NCBI GenBank assembly: GCA_022495995.1
Contig: JAFEMH010001306.1
Coordinates: 365,001-429,000, forward strand
From: Adenophora triphylla var. japonica
Taxonomy: Eukaryota > Streptophyta > Magnoliopsida > Asterales > Campanulaceae
Direction of reading: 5' to 3'
Length of the DNA stretch: 64,000 nucleotides
Shown: in pieces, positions 44,587-55,301 of the stretch
How the letters are laid out: each line of letters starts with the position of its first letter
Position numbering within the stretch: the stretch's first letter is position 1
Position numbers and translations under genes: made by a program
The notes under the pieces: generated by a model
Seen by the model: the letters and a program-made list of their open reading frames with translations, nothing else
The model's database searches: none
What the model was told of the DNA's origin: nothing

Positions 44587-44988
44587 CTAATAAACACACC
44601 ACCCATTTTGCGCAGCAAGAGCTACAACCATGCGTATAGTGTCCCATCTGGCTACCGGAGCAAATACTTCAGTGTAGTCCACTCCATACCGCTGAGAATA
44701 CCCCTTTGCAACGAGTCTAGCTTTGTACTTCTCCACCTCTCCATTCTCATTTGTCTTTGTTTTGTAGATCCATTTTAGTCCCACCGTTTTTGCCCCGTCT
44801 GGTAACTTTGTCATCTCCCAAGTATTGTTTTTCTCAATTGCTTCCATTTCCTTGTCCATGCATTTTTCCATTTATCACTGAGAATAGCTTCCTCAAAAGT
44901 AGATGGTTCAGAAAAGAGACAAAATGAAACATAGTTTTGGGTTACCTCTTCTTCTGACAAGCCTTCTCCACTTTCATAATCTCCCATT
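44587..44988 (-). pseudogene. RT N-terminal piece of element H
   Basis: NTWEMTKLPDGAKTVGLKWIYK and YKARLVAKGYSQRYGVDYTEVFAP, then WDTIRMVVALAAQNGWCVY before the TAG. Upstream of 44871 the frame is shifted (DYESGEGLSEEEV... can be read in another frame). Confidence 0.8.
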
Positions 44989-46480
44989 CATACCGGTGCT
45001 CTTCTAATCCTCCCCTCATCTTGAGCTTCCTCTGAACTCGAGCTTGAGGATGCTCCAGATGACGAATCCCTTTGAGTTGGACCCGGACTTATATGTTGTT
45101 CACCCTCATTTGCATTATTATTTTCTTCATTCTCACTTGCCTCCTGTTCTTCTTCATTTTCACCCCAATCTAATACATTCAATTTTTTCTCAGCTTCACT
45201 TTTTTTCCACTCCCAATGTTCATCTTCTTCGAAAACCACATCTCTGCTGATTATTATTCTTTTGGCTAAAGGATCATACAGCCGATATGCTTTAGAATTC
45301 TCACTAACTCCAAAAAATACACATTTCACACTTCTATCATCAAGCTTCTTCCTTCTCGCAGCAGGAACTTGGGCGTGTGCAACACATCCGAATACTCACA
45401 GTAGTGAAGGATGGTTGTACCCCACTCCACGCTTCTTCAGTGGGTCATTGATTGCACCGCCAAGTAGGACTTCGCTTAAAATGTGTATTGCCCGGTTCAT
45501 CGCTCGGGCCAAAAATCTTTGCACCCTTTTCCGATCAGCATGCTTCGAACAACATTCATAATTGTTCTATTCTTCCTCTCCGCCACCCCATTTTGCTGCG
45601 GCGTATAAGCTGTTGTCAATTGCCTACGAATACCGTTAATAACACAAAAATAATTGAACTCTTGAGAATTAAATTCTCCTCCCCTATCTGATCTCAAGCA
45701 TTTAATAAAACATCCACTCTCCTTTTCAACTAAGGCCTTAAAATATTTAAAACTAACAAAGGCCTGTGACTTCTCTGAAAGAACATAAACCCAACATTTG
45801 CGAGTCAAATCGTCTATAAAACTGATGACGTACCTTTTGTTGCTACTTGATTCTGGAGAAATTGGACCGCAAATGTCAGAGTGAATGAGTTGTAACCGTT
45901 GTGTTGCTCTCCACGTACTCCTCTTTGGAATCGCCCCCCTCTGCTGCTTTCCCGTCACACATTCTCGGCACAATTTACTAGGGATTTTGATCTCAGGTAA
46001 ACCCTTAACCATCTTCTCAAGATTCAACATCTGTAGTCCTTTAAAACCAAGATGCCCATAACGGTTGTGCCATAAATGAGTATCATCTTCTGTAGTAGTT
46101 TTAAAACATGAAGACACCAAAGTTAGACATGTATTTGCATGAAGTACAAACATACGATTAGCAGTCATATTTGCTTGCAAAAACAGACCTTGATGGGGGT
46201 GATAAACTCTACATTCTCCATTCTGAATTAAGAACGACAAACCTTTCTCTTGGAGTTGTCCCATACTGAGGAGGTTATTCTTCAACTCTGGAATGAAATA
46301 TACACTACTAATAACATGTGTAGCTCCATTAAATTGAACCTGAATATTACCTTTTCCCATAACCATCATCTTAGAATTGTTTCCCATCTTCACCTGATGT
46401 CGGTATTCCTCATCTAAGTCTCTAAACCATCTCTTGTCTCCACTCATGTGATTGCTACACCCTGAGTCTAGAAACCACAC
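44988..46480 (-). pseudogene. Protease and integrase of element H, frameshifted
   Basis: The frame at 46480-45497 starts WFLDSGCSNHMSGD (protease site), then HNRYGHLGFKGLQML, the integrase start HSDICGPISP, SFIDDLTRKCWVY, CLRSDRGGEFNS and YTPQQNGVAERKNRTI. It breaks near 45497; the continuation MKCVFFGVSENSKAYRLYDP appears in another frame at 45329-44988. At least two indels separate the pieces. Confidence 0.85.
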
Positions 46481-46505
46481 ATGCTCCCTGGTAGCTTGTT
46501 TGCCA

Positions 46506-47340
46506 TCAACACCATTTCCTCCTTCTCATCAATCTCAACATAGTTTGCAGATTTTCCCAATCAGGACATTCATATTGAAAATGTCCCAGCTTGTGGCATT
46601 TATAGCACTCGACCAGAGACTTATTAAACTGACCTCTCCCACGTCCTCTTCCACGACCTTGATCCCTTCCTCTTCCTCGGCCCCTAGAGCCACCTTCGGT
46701 TGTAATTTTCAAAACCTTCCCTTTGACCAACCATTCTCAGTTCCTGAACAAGAAGTCTGCTCTGTAGGTCATCGATTGACATAGTGCTAAGGTCATTAGA
46801 TTGTTCGATCGAACACACCACATAGTTGAATTTTTGTGTCATCGATCGAAGAATCTTCTCCACTATTGCATTTTGGTCCATGGTCTCACCATTTGCCTTC
46901 ATCTTATTTGCAATGGAGAGAGTTCTTGCAAAGTAAGAATCAAGTGTCTCTCCTTCCTTCATGGACAGTAGCTCATATTCCTTCCGCAAAGCCTGCAACT
47001 GTGATCTCTTTACTTTGGTAGACCCCTCATACTTCTGTTTCATTGAGTTCCAGATTGCCCTTGATGTCGTCTTGTCAAGAATGGTTTCCAAGATCTCTCT
47101 GTCAATTGCTTGGAACAGAAAATTCTTGACCTTCAAATCCTTGAGCCTAGCCTCTTCGACACTCTTCCTCTGTGCCTCATTTGCTGGTGAAGTCCCGATT
47201 GCTGCTGCCGGAATTCCATCCTCCACCAAGCTCCACATCTCCTTGCTCCTCAAAAAATTTTCCATCAACATCGACCAATGATCGTAGTGTCCGTCAAACC
47301 TCGAAATTGACGGTTGGATGTATTTATCTGAGGTTGCCAT
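46506..47340 (-). pseudogene. gag of element H, frameshifted at the nucleocapsid
   Basis: ATG at 47340 begins MATSDKYIQPSISRFDG and gives a gag of about 210 residues with WSLVEDGIPA and LDSYFARTLSIANKM. A frameshift near 46720 moves the nucleocapsid (Arg/Gly-rich stretch, CCHC knuckle CYKCHKLGHFQYEC) to the next frame. Another shift near 46545 precedes the protease. Confidence 0.85.
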
Positions 47341-47450
47341 GCTCTACACAATCAGAGTTTTGATCTCACAAGCACTCGTGTTTACACTCAATCTCACACG
47401 ATGTATTTGATCTCATAACCACTCGTGTTTATCCACCTATTAGGCCCAAC

Positions 47451-47465
47451 CTGGCTCTGATACCA
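47451..47465 (-). other. Primer binding site of element H
   Basis: On the minus strand TGGTATCAGAGCCAG, complementary to initiator Met tRNA, three bases after the 5' LTR. Confidence 0.92.
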
Positions 47466-47468
47466 GAT

Positions 47469-47722
47469 TGTAGAACTAATAATTGAGAGTACAAACTTTG
47501 ATACGCTGGAAGGATATTTTATTTTGCTAAACTTAATGGCTTTATAGGCCATTTACAACTGAAAGCAATCCCATGATTTGCTATCTGAATCATGGGCTAA
47601 CAAAACAAGCTAAAAATCAGGAATACAACTCCACCTACTGTTGACTCCGTTTATTTAGTAGAAAACAAAAACAAACTCCTAACTTACTTCAAAAACTCAA
47701 AATAATCTAATCTTAACCAACA
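47469..47722 (-). repeat. 5' LTR of element H
   Basis: 254 bp, TG to CA, matching 43082-43335 with one substitution. Confidence 0.95.
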
Positions 47723-48486
47723 AACATCTTACCCGTGCTTTGATGTGTACTCATGTATTGGCTTATAATAACATGTGTCCCAACTATGTGATTGGATCAT
47801 GTTAACAACATACCGAAGTGACCCTCTAACGTACTTAGCTTGAAGGCAAAACATATATTTTGGTCATTTAAGAGCACTTGTTTTTTCAAATGTGCTCATT
47901 GTTGTTTTTTCTTTTACAATGTCCTCATCCAAATACCATTTTTTACAATGTCCTCACTTCATTAATGGTGCAGTTAAAATTTTAACGAATTCAGGTCACA
48001 TATGGCACGTGAGTAACACCCGATAAAATATAATGGGTTCGTCAATATAGTTAACATAAATCTAACGAGCTTCTTTAATTTTAATTTAGAAAAAAAAAAA
48101 AACTTTTCATTACAATTCTGGTGTGTGTGTTTGTGAGAGAGAGAGAGAGTGTGAATGTGTGAGACCCCTGCACTTGCCAAAGTAATGGCCATGAGGAGAC
48201 ATCTCCATAACCCACGACGCTAAAACCCTGAACGCCCCCATTATTATGAAATTTCCAACTTTAAACACCAAAATCAAAGCCCAAACCAGAAATTTTCAAC
48301 CAAAGCACAGAGCTTCAATGGTGGTCTCCGAACCATGAGAAATTATCCCATTTCAATTACATGCAACTTACAAAATTTTCACCAAAAACAATCCTCTACG
48401 TGATATTCCCTTTTCAGTTAACTATTGTGATCCGAAAATTGAAAGAAATAACTCAAGTAATAGGTGGATGTTCGTTCCGATTCAGT

Positions 48487-48854
48487 GGGTCGAAGACACT
48501 AGTTGTGAAATTGATGAAATCGTTCAAGGGAGGATGATTCGGAGATGTGAATGGAAAAGTTGTCGTAGTAGCGATGGAGAAATATAGTGGTGGTTGATCC
48601 GGGTGGTAAAGGAAAATGGTGGAATATGTGATAGAGATTTTCAAGGGGAGAGATGAGGATAAAGATGTGAAATGACCGGATGGACTTGTTCTTTTGGTAG
48701 GTGTAATCGATAAGTATAATTGTTGTTTGACATTTCAAAGTCAAGGATATATTGACCACTTGGTATCCTGAATTCCTTCGTTAAATATAAGTTAACTATA
48801 TTGACGAACCCTTCATGTTTTAACGAGCGTCATTCATGTGTCATTATGTGACCT
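48487..48854. other. Intron sequence without recognised features
   Basis: AT-rich and moderately low in complexity. The open frames here are not protein-like. Confidence 0.45.
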
Positions 48855-48866
48855 TAGTTCGTCAAA

Positions 48867-49037
48867 TGTTTTTTTCCACTACTCACACACACACACACAC
48901 ACACACATGCACGCACAGAAGCGCCTAGGAGATAATTCCTAGGGAGAGAAAGTCTTCCCTCTAACTTCTGGGGGGATTGAACCCATGACCTCCAGGTTGG
49001 AAGCCATGAGCTCAAGCCAGCAGGCCAAATCCCCATG
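48867..49037 (-). mobile_element. tRNA-derived SINE
   Basis: 171 bp flanked by 12-bp direct repeats TAGTTCGTCAAA (48855-48866, 49038-49049). On the minus strand the head has a canonical A box TGGCCTGCTGG and B box GGTTCAATCC about 40 bp apart. The body contains CCTAGGAATTATCTCCTAGG, and the 3' end is (TG)n followed by a short A tract. Confidence 0.88.
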
Positions 49038-49101
49038 TAGTTCGTCAAAATTTTGATGGCACCATTAATGGAGTGAGAACATTGCAAAAACAATAATGGT
49101 A

Positions 49102-49353
49102 ATTCCTCTGTCCCGATTTAAGATTTTTACTTTCCCTTTTAGTATATCTCAGTTTAAGGTTCTTAGTTTAAGTTTCTTAGTTGCTTTATTACCTAAAATG
49201 GACAATGGAACCCACTTGTCATTCTAACAACAAAAACTCCCTACCCACTTTCTCTCTCCTACTTTATTTTTCATACGTACACCATTTATTTTTTCTTAAT
49301 CCTCATGCCAAGTCAAACTAAAAACATTAAATCATTAAATCGGGACGGGGGAG
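49102..49353. mobile_element. Stowaway-like MITE
   Basis: Ends ATTCCTCTGTCCCGATTT and the complement of CTCCCCCGTCCCGATTT, flanked by TA on both sides (49100-49101, 49354-49355). CT-rich interior, non-coding. Confidence 0.75.
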
Positions 49354-49504
49354 TACTTTGATGAAAATATTGCAAAATTCAAAACATCAATGAGTACATT
49401 TGAAGAACATGTGTTCTTTAAGTGATCAAAATATGGGTTTTTCCTAGCTTGAACTAATCCTGCAATCTAAGTTTCAGTTGCCCATATGGCAGTACTCGAA
49501 CATA

Positions 49505-49787
49505 CTCCCTCCGTCCCATATATCATTTCTATTAGTCCGTTTTGGCCGTCCTATACCATTTCTATTTCCTAAAATAGACATCTTTTATTAATAAAATATT
49601 GACACTATTCCACTCATTCTCTCTCCTACTTTATTTTTATACTCACAACATTAATCAACTTACTATTTTTTCCACTCATTATCTCTCCTATCTCACTTTT
49701 CATACGCACAACACTTACACCACTTACACTTTTTTTTATATCTCCGTGTCCAAACACAAATAGAAATGGTACATGGGACGGAGGGAG
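49505..49787. mobile_element. Stowaway-like MITE
   Basis: Begins CTCCCTCCGTCCCAT and ends ATGGGACGGAGGGAG. Flanked by TA on the left and CA on the right, so one target base seems mutated. An inner CCATTTCTAT / ATAGAAATGG pair extends the inverted repeat. Confidence 0.75.
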
Positions 49788-50046
49788 CAAGTGTTTTGAT
49801 TGTTTGACATAGTACAGTCTTATTCCTAGCTGAAAATATGTTAAATTGCCAACTGGGTCAACTTCTATTTTGTAAGGGTTAGGATAACCCTTTCTGATGC
49901 AATTGTTAACTTTATGGGCATGTTGATATATTACATTGTACCGTTGGCTTGGATATATTCCGTTGCTCTATTTTTTGGTTATGATGCTTAGATACATTGA
50001 GCTTATTAGGTCAATATCTTGCAACTTTTGGCATGACGATTGGCAG

Positions 50047-50190
50047 GATGAGATGGAGATTACGGCAAAGGTTTTAGGTCAAAGAGGGGGTTATTCTGGA
50101 ACTCTTGTTCTTCTTAGAAACAAGGTGACAGGAGAGATTGTTGCTGAAGGTCGTCATTCATTATTCGGTAAACGCAGCAGCAAAATTTGA
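50047..50190 (+). CDS. Hotdog-fold thioesterase gene, exon 3
   Basis: Acceptor GGCAG, then 47 codons and TGA. It encodes the last strands of the fold: DEMEITAKVLGQRGGYSGTL, then VTGEIVAEGRHSLFGKRSSKI. It is in phase with exon 2 across the 9 kb intron. The first strand of this exon directly continues the VDMSISYLSTAKLN strand of exon 2, as in plant relatives. Confidence 0.87.
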   Translation, partial: DEMEITAKVLGQRGGYSGTLVLLRNKVTGEIVAEGRHSLFGKRSSKI

Positions 50191-50538
50191 CAGTGCAGCT
50201 TTCTGTTGCTTATTGAAATCAAAATCAGGCCTGAATTTCATCATAGACTACCACGATTATAGGGATAAAAAGCTTTATTGTTGTTTTTGTTGTTGTTTGT
50301 TGTTTGTTGTTTGTTGTTTGCTGTTTGCTGTTTGCTGTTTGCTGTTTGTTGTTTGTTGTTTGTTGTTTGCTATTTGTTGTTTGCTGTTTGTTGTTTGTTG
50401 TTTGTTGTTTGTTGTTGTAGATATGTTAAATACAGCAGGGACGTTTCTTGGGGACAGTCGGAACTGGTTCCTTGTCGAATTAGTTGGTTCGTTTCAGGGA
50501 CTTTTGTTGATTAAAGCATTCATGTACTTTTCTGTTGC
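50191..50538 (+). other. 3' UTR region of the thioesterase gene
   Basis: No gene. It contains the heptamer microsatellite 50281-50418. No poly(A) signal could be fixed with confidence. Confidence 0.45.
50281..50418. repeat. 7-bp tandem repeat GTTGTTT / GCTGTTT
   Basis: About 18 heptamers in a row with runs of the GCTGTTT variant inside. The open frame across it (CCLLFVVCCLLF...) is only the repeat translated. Confidence 0.9.
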
Positions 50539-50555
50539 TCTGGTCTGGAACATTT

Positions 50556-51200
50556 TTTTTTTTAGCAAAACGACAAATCAATTCATTCATAATTAAAAAA
50601 GGAGATGACACCACAAAAGTCGGATGCTCATCGCAAATGCCAACTGAAGTTTCATCTCTTAACTTGCAACAATGATATTTTTATCTACATCTTGAGACGT
50701 TCGGTGCACTCCAAGTAAAACTTGAACATTGCATCAATTCGGCATTTAATGAATCCCCTCGGATAATATTTTGTGCTTAGCACTTGATATAAGGAAATTC
50801 AGGTTGACGAGAAAACGTTCACCAATCATCTAAAAATTTACAAAACATCTTTGTGTAGTAAGAACAATGACATTCTATTTGTTGTGAGAGAATACGAGAT
50901 TCGTCGCAACTGCAAAATTAACAAAACAACAAACAAACAAATACACATATACTCTCAACGAAAGAGAGAAAACGACTCTCAACGAATGAGAGAATTTATT
51001 ATATAACAAAAGGAAAAAATATTAACAACATAATTATTTGTAATCTCAATAGATTGGGATTAAAAATAATTGTGTTGTTGTAAAATCTATATTATAATAG
51101 TAACTAAAATAGAAAGGAAAATGGAGATTATTGCAGATCACTGATTTGATGAATAGAGAAGGAGAGGTTGTGGGTTCTACAATTAGATCCCTTTTGTTTG
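50556..51200 (-). mobile_element. Poly(A)-tailed retro-insertion with 17-bp target duplication
   Basis: Flanked by TCTGGTCTGGAACATTT at 50539-50555 and 51201-51217. A T run continues to 50563, the complement of a poly(A) tail, so the insert lies on the minus strand. It is 645 bp with no clear coding region or tRNA head; it could be a truncated LINE, a LINE-mobilised RNA or an unrecognised SINE-like family. Confidence 0.8.
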
Positions 51201-51217
51201 TCTGGTCTGGAACATTT

Positions 51218-52023
51218 ACTGGACAGGGGATAGGGTTAATTTTGAAGCAATTGATTAGGTCATTTTCTTTACTTGTGTGAGATATTAGGGCAAATGACAC
51301 ATTAGTACCCTTAAGTTTCACAAGAGTTGCAATGTGGGTACCAACGTTTCATTTTTGGCAATTTAGTCCATATTGTTCACACATTGTGGCAATCTAGGTC
51401 AAAAATGGATAGTCGTTAACGAAATTGGACGGAAGCTAACATGAAGAACGAAAAACTTAACGACCTTCTTTGAAAATTGCAGTATCCATCCCTCAAATAT
51501 TATTTTGTTATACTATAATACTTATTTAAGTCAAATGTCAATTATATATAAAATAAAGGGTCAAAATAATGAATTCCTTCGTCTTCAACCTCAAACTCAT
51601 ACCCCCCTCAAACTCATGCGAAGTATGTAACAATATCTCCACCCACCACCACATTCCTCTGCAGCCACCATAACCACCGCCATCCACTGACCAACAACAC
51701 CACCACCACTAATAAATCCAATTGCCCACATAACCATAGCACCACCGTCTCACCACCATTAAACCAAAACCAATTTCAAAATAACAAATCAAAAACAAGC
51801 CACTAAGAACAAATCATCCAAAAATATACGTGTTACATATTCAATAAAAATGTTACATCCATTTTTTTTCAATGCTTCTTTAATTTTTATATAAAAAGGG
51901 AGAAGAATGAGTCGAAGAGAGAGTAGGAAGAAGGGCGGTGATGGATCAAGATCTACATCTAGATCTAGATCGAGCGAGAGGAAGAGAGCAGCGAAGACAA
52001 TAACGAAAATGCCAGAGAGATCT
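51218..52023. other. Intergenic DNA
   Basis: No gene. The piece 51285-51480 reads like a dispersed plant repeat (GACACATTAGTACCCTTAAG ...) but its ends are not definable. A GATCTAGATC-rich patch is at 51945-51975. Confidence 0.4.
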
Positions 52024-52923
52024 TGATGAGTCCGGATCTACTGGATCGGGCCCGCGCTCGGTCTGGTCCAAGGAACCAGTGACGTGGCAGTTCCTAGACC
52101 GCTGGGGGGGAAGACCGCGGACAGATAGGCCCTTGAGGTCAAGACCGCGTCCCTCCCCGCATTAATCCTATCAAAGATCGGAAGGATCCTGACCGCTATA
52201 TTCGTGCCCGCCCGACCTATGATCGTTGGGTTCGTGCCCGCAGATTGTATGTCCGCAGGGACCCATGCCCGCAGGAGGCATGACCGCTCCATCCGTGCCC
52301 GCGTAATTACCTTTGACCGCGGTCACGATGTTGACCGCGGGCACATGTCTGCTTCCCGGTTAATATCAAGCCTTACTGAGCAAGTTAGCTTACTGGCTCT
52401 GACATGCAAGTTGTCGGCTCCCCCATCACGCATTTAATGCGCTCGCCAGCGCCTACTATTTCATTTAATGCGCCAGCCATCTACACGGCTCATGTCCCTT
52501 TCGGCCATGCCCCCTCGACGGTCAATGTTCCCTCCTGACAGTGGCCAATTAGCTGCGGACACGTGTAGCTGGTCAAATACCAAAGTGCCCCCTAGGGCTG
52601 ATCTCATTGCTTACATCAACAAGCACCACTACATTGCCTATAAATAGAAGGCCTTTGTCCCCTTGGGCAAGGTAAGTTCCAAATATATCTAGTAAGCCAT
52701 ATTACTCTAAACCCTAAACACACACACACACACTCCAAGGTATTCCAAGCCTTATTATCTCAGTATTCTTACTCTCACACCCGAGGGCCTGAGTTGGAGT
52801 AACATCCAACTTTGACCTTAACGGTGCTTATTTGTGTTGTGATCTAGGTACAAACAAACCACCAAAATATCCTAGCCAGATATCCTTGAACCGCTCCTGA
52901 CCCTGAAAAGCTTGGCGTCATCA
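52024..52923 (+). repeat. 5' LTR of element G (left edge provisional)
   Basis: The right edge is set by the PBS; the left edge is the first TG before the GC-rich U3. There are five TGCCCGC/GCGGGCA words within 140 bp, GACCGC words, TATAAATA at 52639-52646 and a (CA)n run near 52718-52732. Confidence 0.6.
52295..52344. promoter_or_regulatory. Concentric dyad in U3 of G
   Basis: The 12-bp palindrome TGACCGCGGTCA (52314-52325) is centred at 52319.5. The 9-bp arms GTGCCCGCG (52295-52303) and CGCGGGCAC (52336-52344) have exactly the same centre, with 10 bp on each side between arm and core. It lies about 300 bp before the TATA box. Confidence 0.8.
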
Positions 52924-52924
52924 G

Positions 52925-52942
52925 TGGTTCCATTGCCGGGAA
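52925..52942 (+). other. Primer binding site of element G
   Basis: TGGTTCCATTGCCGGGAA, one base after the inferred LTR end. The similar TTTGTTCCATCGCCGGGAA follows the LTR of element F, so F and G probably belong to related families. Confidence 0.6.
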
Positions 52943-53059
52943 CCTAACTTTCATTAGTTTTTTTCCCGTTTAAAATCTTTGTTTTCAGGCACACCTTGTG
53001 TCCTAAACAGCTGACTGTCAAAAGCTCTCATTTTCAGTCATTTTCATTCTCTTCCAAAC

Positions 53060-55301
53060 ATGTCTAGAATATTGGAAAACGCTGGTCATTTGACCCTAGA
53101 GGAGGATAACCAGGCCTCACCTTCTAATGTCAATAAGGGAAAGGCTGCGACCTCTGTTTTTAACCGTATTGGGGCCCGTTCCCAGTCTGCTCACACCCTT
53201 TCCCCCGGACAGAGAGCTATGCACAAACTGACAGACGAGGCCCGAGCTGAAAAAGCCCAAGCCCTCCTCAATAATAGCCCCAAAACCCCCCAAGCTCCTC
53301 TGAAAAATACCGCCTTAAACACTCCACTCTCCCCGGAGCAAATCCTGAGAAGGACAGAAATCCTGGCCTCCAAGGAGAAGCTGGTCGCTGAGGCCATGGC
53401 CATCGCCGACGCTCAATTGGAGATGTTTGAGATAGAGGCCAACGGAGGGCTCCAGTTCTCTCAGGGGTCACTAAGGTTCTCCCAACGAGCTCTCCCTAAA
53501 TCGCTTGCTAGTCAAGCTAGGGGGGCAAACCGGGTTGAACCAACCCTTGAGCGCGGACAGCCTGCCAAGCGCACTGTGGTGCAAGTTGAAGATAGCGAGG
53601 AGGTTGGAGAAGAGGCCCAATCCAATCTACGTGCGAAGTCCAAAGTCAGACCCTTGGCTTCGGCCAAGGAGAAGGTCGTGACTCCACAAGCTAAGAAGCA
53701 GAAGGTTGATAGTCAGAACCCTGAGTTTGCGGATTTCATGCAAAAGTTGTGGGAAACCCATCAGAAGGCCGCCCAGAAATGTGGCCGCACCATGGATGCC
53801 TTCAGCGACAAAGTTGCGCGGGCACCTATTCAGAGGGGCAAGCCCCCCCCCCCAGATGGACACCTATGATGGCTCCAAAAATGCCAAGAGTCATATGGGA
53901 CGATTTGAGGGGCAAATGGCTCTATTCTCCTCGGATGAGTCTGTGATGTGCAAAGCTTTGACTGCGACCTTCACGGGCAAGGCCCTATCCTGGATGCTGG
54001 CTCTCAAACCTCGGTCCATCCAATCATTCAACCAGTTCAGGAGCATCTTTCTTAATGCCTTTGCTGGTGCTGGTGTGCCCGCTAGACCAAAGACAGATCT
54101 TGTCCGTGTCAAGCAGGCCCCGGGCGAAGCAACAAAAGATTACATCTCTCGGTTCAGAAAGGTGAGCGAGGAGATTGTAAACTTAGAGGAAGGAGACATC
54201 AGACTCTGTTTTGAGGGTGGCCTCACCTCCTCTTTCCTCAAGATGAATTTTGCTTCCAGCCCGCCAAAAACCGTGGAGGAAATGTATGAAAGAGCCTCGG
54301 CCATAGCATCCGCCGAAGAGCCAAACGTGCCCGCTCCCCGAGCCTCAGCAAAGGAGAGAATAAGCCAAGTCCAGGAAACCACCCCGGAGCCTGCCCGCCC
54401 CAATAATCAGGGCAAAAACAGAGGCCGTGGGTCAGACAAACTCCGGAAGGCAGTGGATAGTACACCTTTCACCGAGCTCACCGAGCCAAGAGTGGTAATA
54501 ATGAGAGCCTCAGAATTTCCTCCTCCTCCCCCAATGCTCAGAAAACCAAATGAGAGGAGTAGGGCTAAGTTCTGTGAGTATCACAACGACCACGGGCACG
54601 GTACTGAAGATTGCTTCCAACTGAAGAGAATAATCCAGCAGAAAATCAATAACGGGGAGCTGACCCAGTGGGTTAAAGGGAACAACAACAATGCCCCCAA
54701 CAATAATAACCATCAGCGGGCACGAAATACATGTGGCCCCGAAAGGAATGAGAGAGATAACTATGATGATGATTTGGAGGATTATGACATTCATTTCATT
54801 GGCGAGGAGCCTCCCTCCAATAAAAAACTCTCCCTTCAAATCCGCACTTTGGAGAAAGTTTTTCTGATTCCCCCCATGACTCCGGAAGAAGAGCAGGAAA
54901 TAGGGTTCAAAAAGAGTGAACTTGCCTCCTCCCTATTTCACTCTACTCAGCCCATTACCATCCCAATGAAAATAAACCGGGCCAACATACACCGAGTCCT
55001 AATTGATACGGGTGCGGCCAGAGACATCCTCTACTACCACACGTTGGTTAGCATGAGGATGACCGAGGCTAACCTGACTCCTTATGCGGGAATGTTGGAA
55101 GGCTTCACAAATCACGCAGTTGGGGTAAAGGGGAAGATTGTGTTTGAAGTAACTATTGGGGAAAAACCCATGCAGAAGACGGCCAAAATCACTTTCTTGG
55201 TGGTCGATCTTCCTTCCCAATACAATGCTATTCTCGGCCTAAGCTTGCTCAGTAGAATTGGGAATAGTTGCTTCCGTTCCCCACCAAAGGGTGAAATTTA
55301 A
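53060..55301 (+). pseudogene. gag and protease of element G, one frameshift
   Basis: ATG at 53060 begins MSRILENAGHLTLEEDN. The frame runs to an 11-C run at 53843-53853, where it shifts; the second frame continues to 55301. After the shift: DTYDGSKNAKSHMGRFEGQM, LTATFTGKALSWML and FNQFRSIFLNAFAGA (gag domain), the Tat knuckle FCEYHNDHGHGTEDC, and the protease site VLIDTGAARDILYY (DTGAA instead of the usual DTGSS/DGGSS). The strand YNAILGLSLLSRIG ends it. Slippage in the C run is the simplest cause of the shift. Confidence 0.85.

Larger units (their letters stand above)
43082..47722 (-). mobile_element. Complete Ty1/copia retrotransposon 'H', young
   Basis: LTRs of 254 bp each (43082-43335 and 47469-47722) differ at a single base by my reading and are flanked by AACAT (43077-43081, 47723-47727). 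The 5' end is on the right: PBS at 47451-47465, gag from 47340, then protease, integrase, RT, RNase H, and a polypurine tract at 43336-43350. The coding region has several frameshifts and one nonsense codon despite the near-identical LTRs. It lies antisense in intron 2 of the thioesterase gene. Confidence 0.95.
41706..48486. repeat. About 0.81-kb tandem duplication in intron 2, split by two transposons
   Basis: Copy 1 runs 41706-42983 and contains the hAT MITE (42503-42958). Copy 2 starts at 42984 (CTTGTTAACAACTTACCCATG), is interrupted by copia H and resumes at 47728-48486. Without the MITE and its extra TSD, copy 1 is about 814 bp. The copies share CTTGTTAACA, TGTACTCATG, GCAGTTAAAA and long non-coding stretches. 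Copy 2 lost about 40 bp around the H+-ATPase-like fragment. Confidence 0.8.
41027..50046 (+). other. Intron 2 of the thioesterase gene (9.0 kb)
   Basis: Starts GTAAGC and ends GGCAG. It holds a 0.8 kb tandem duplication, a hAT MITE, copia element H, a SINE and two Stowaways. Removing the young insertions leaves about 3-4 kb of AT-rich intron. No other complete gene was found inside. Confidence 0.85.

Noticed and set aside
50138..50596. 152-residue Cys/Leu/Val-rich open frame
   Set aside because: It is the translated 7-bp microsatellite and has no independent start context or domain.
51900..52023. Arg/Ser-rich reading near the left edge of element G
   Set aside because: Too short, arises from GA-rich sequence with GATCTAGATC repeats, and no splice or start signals support a gene.
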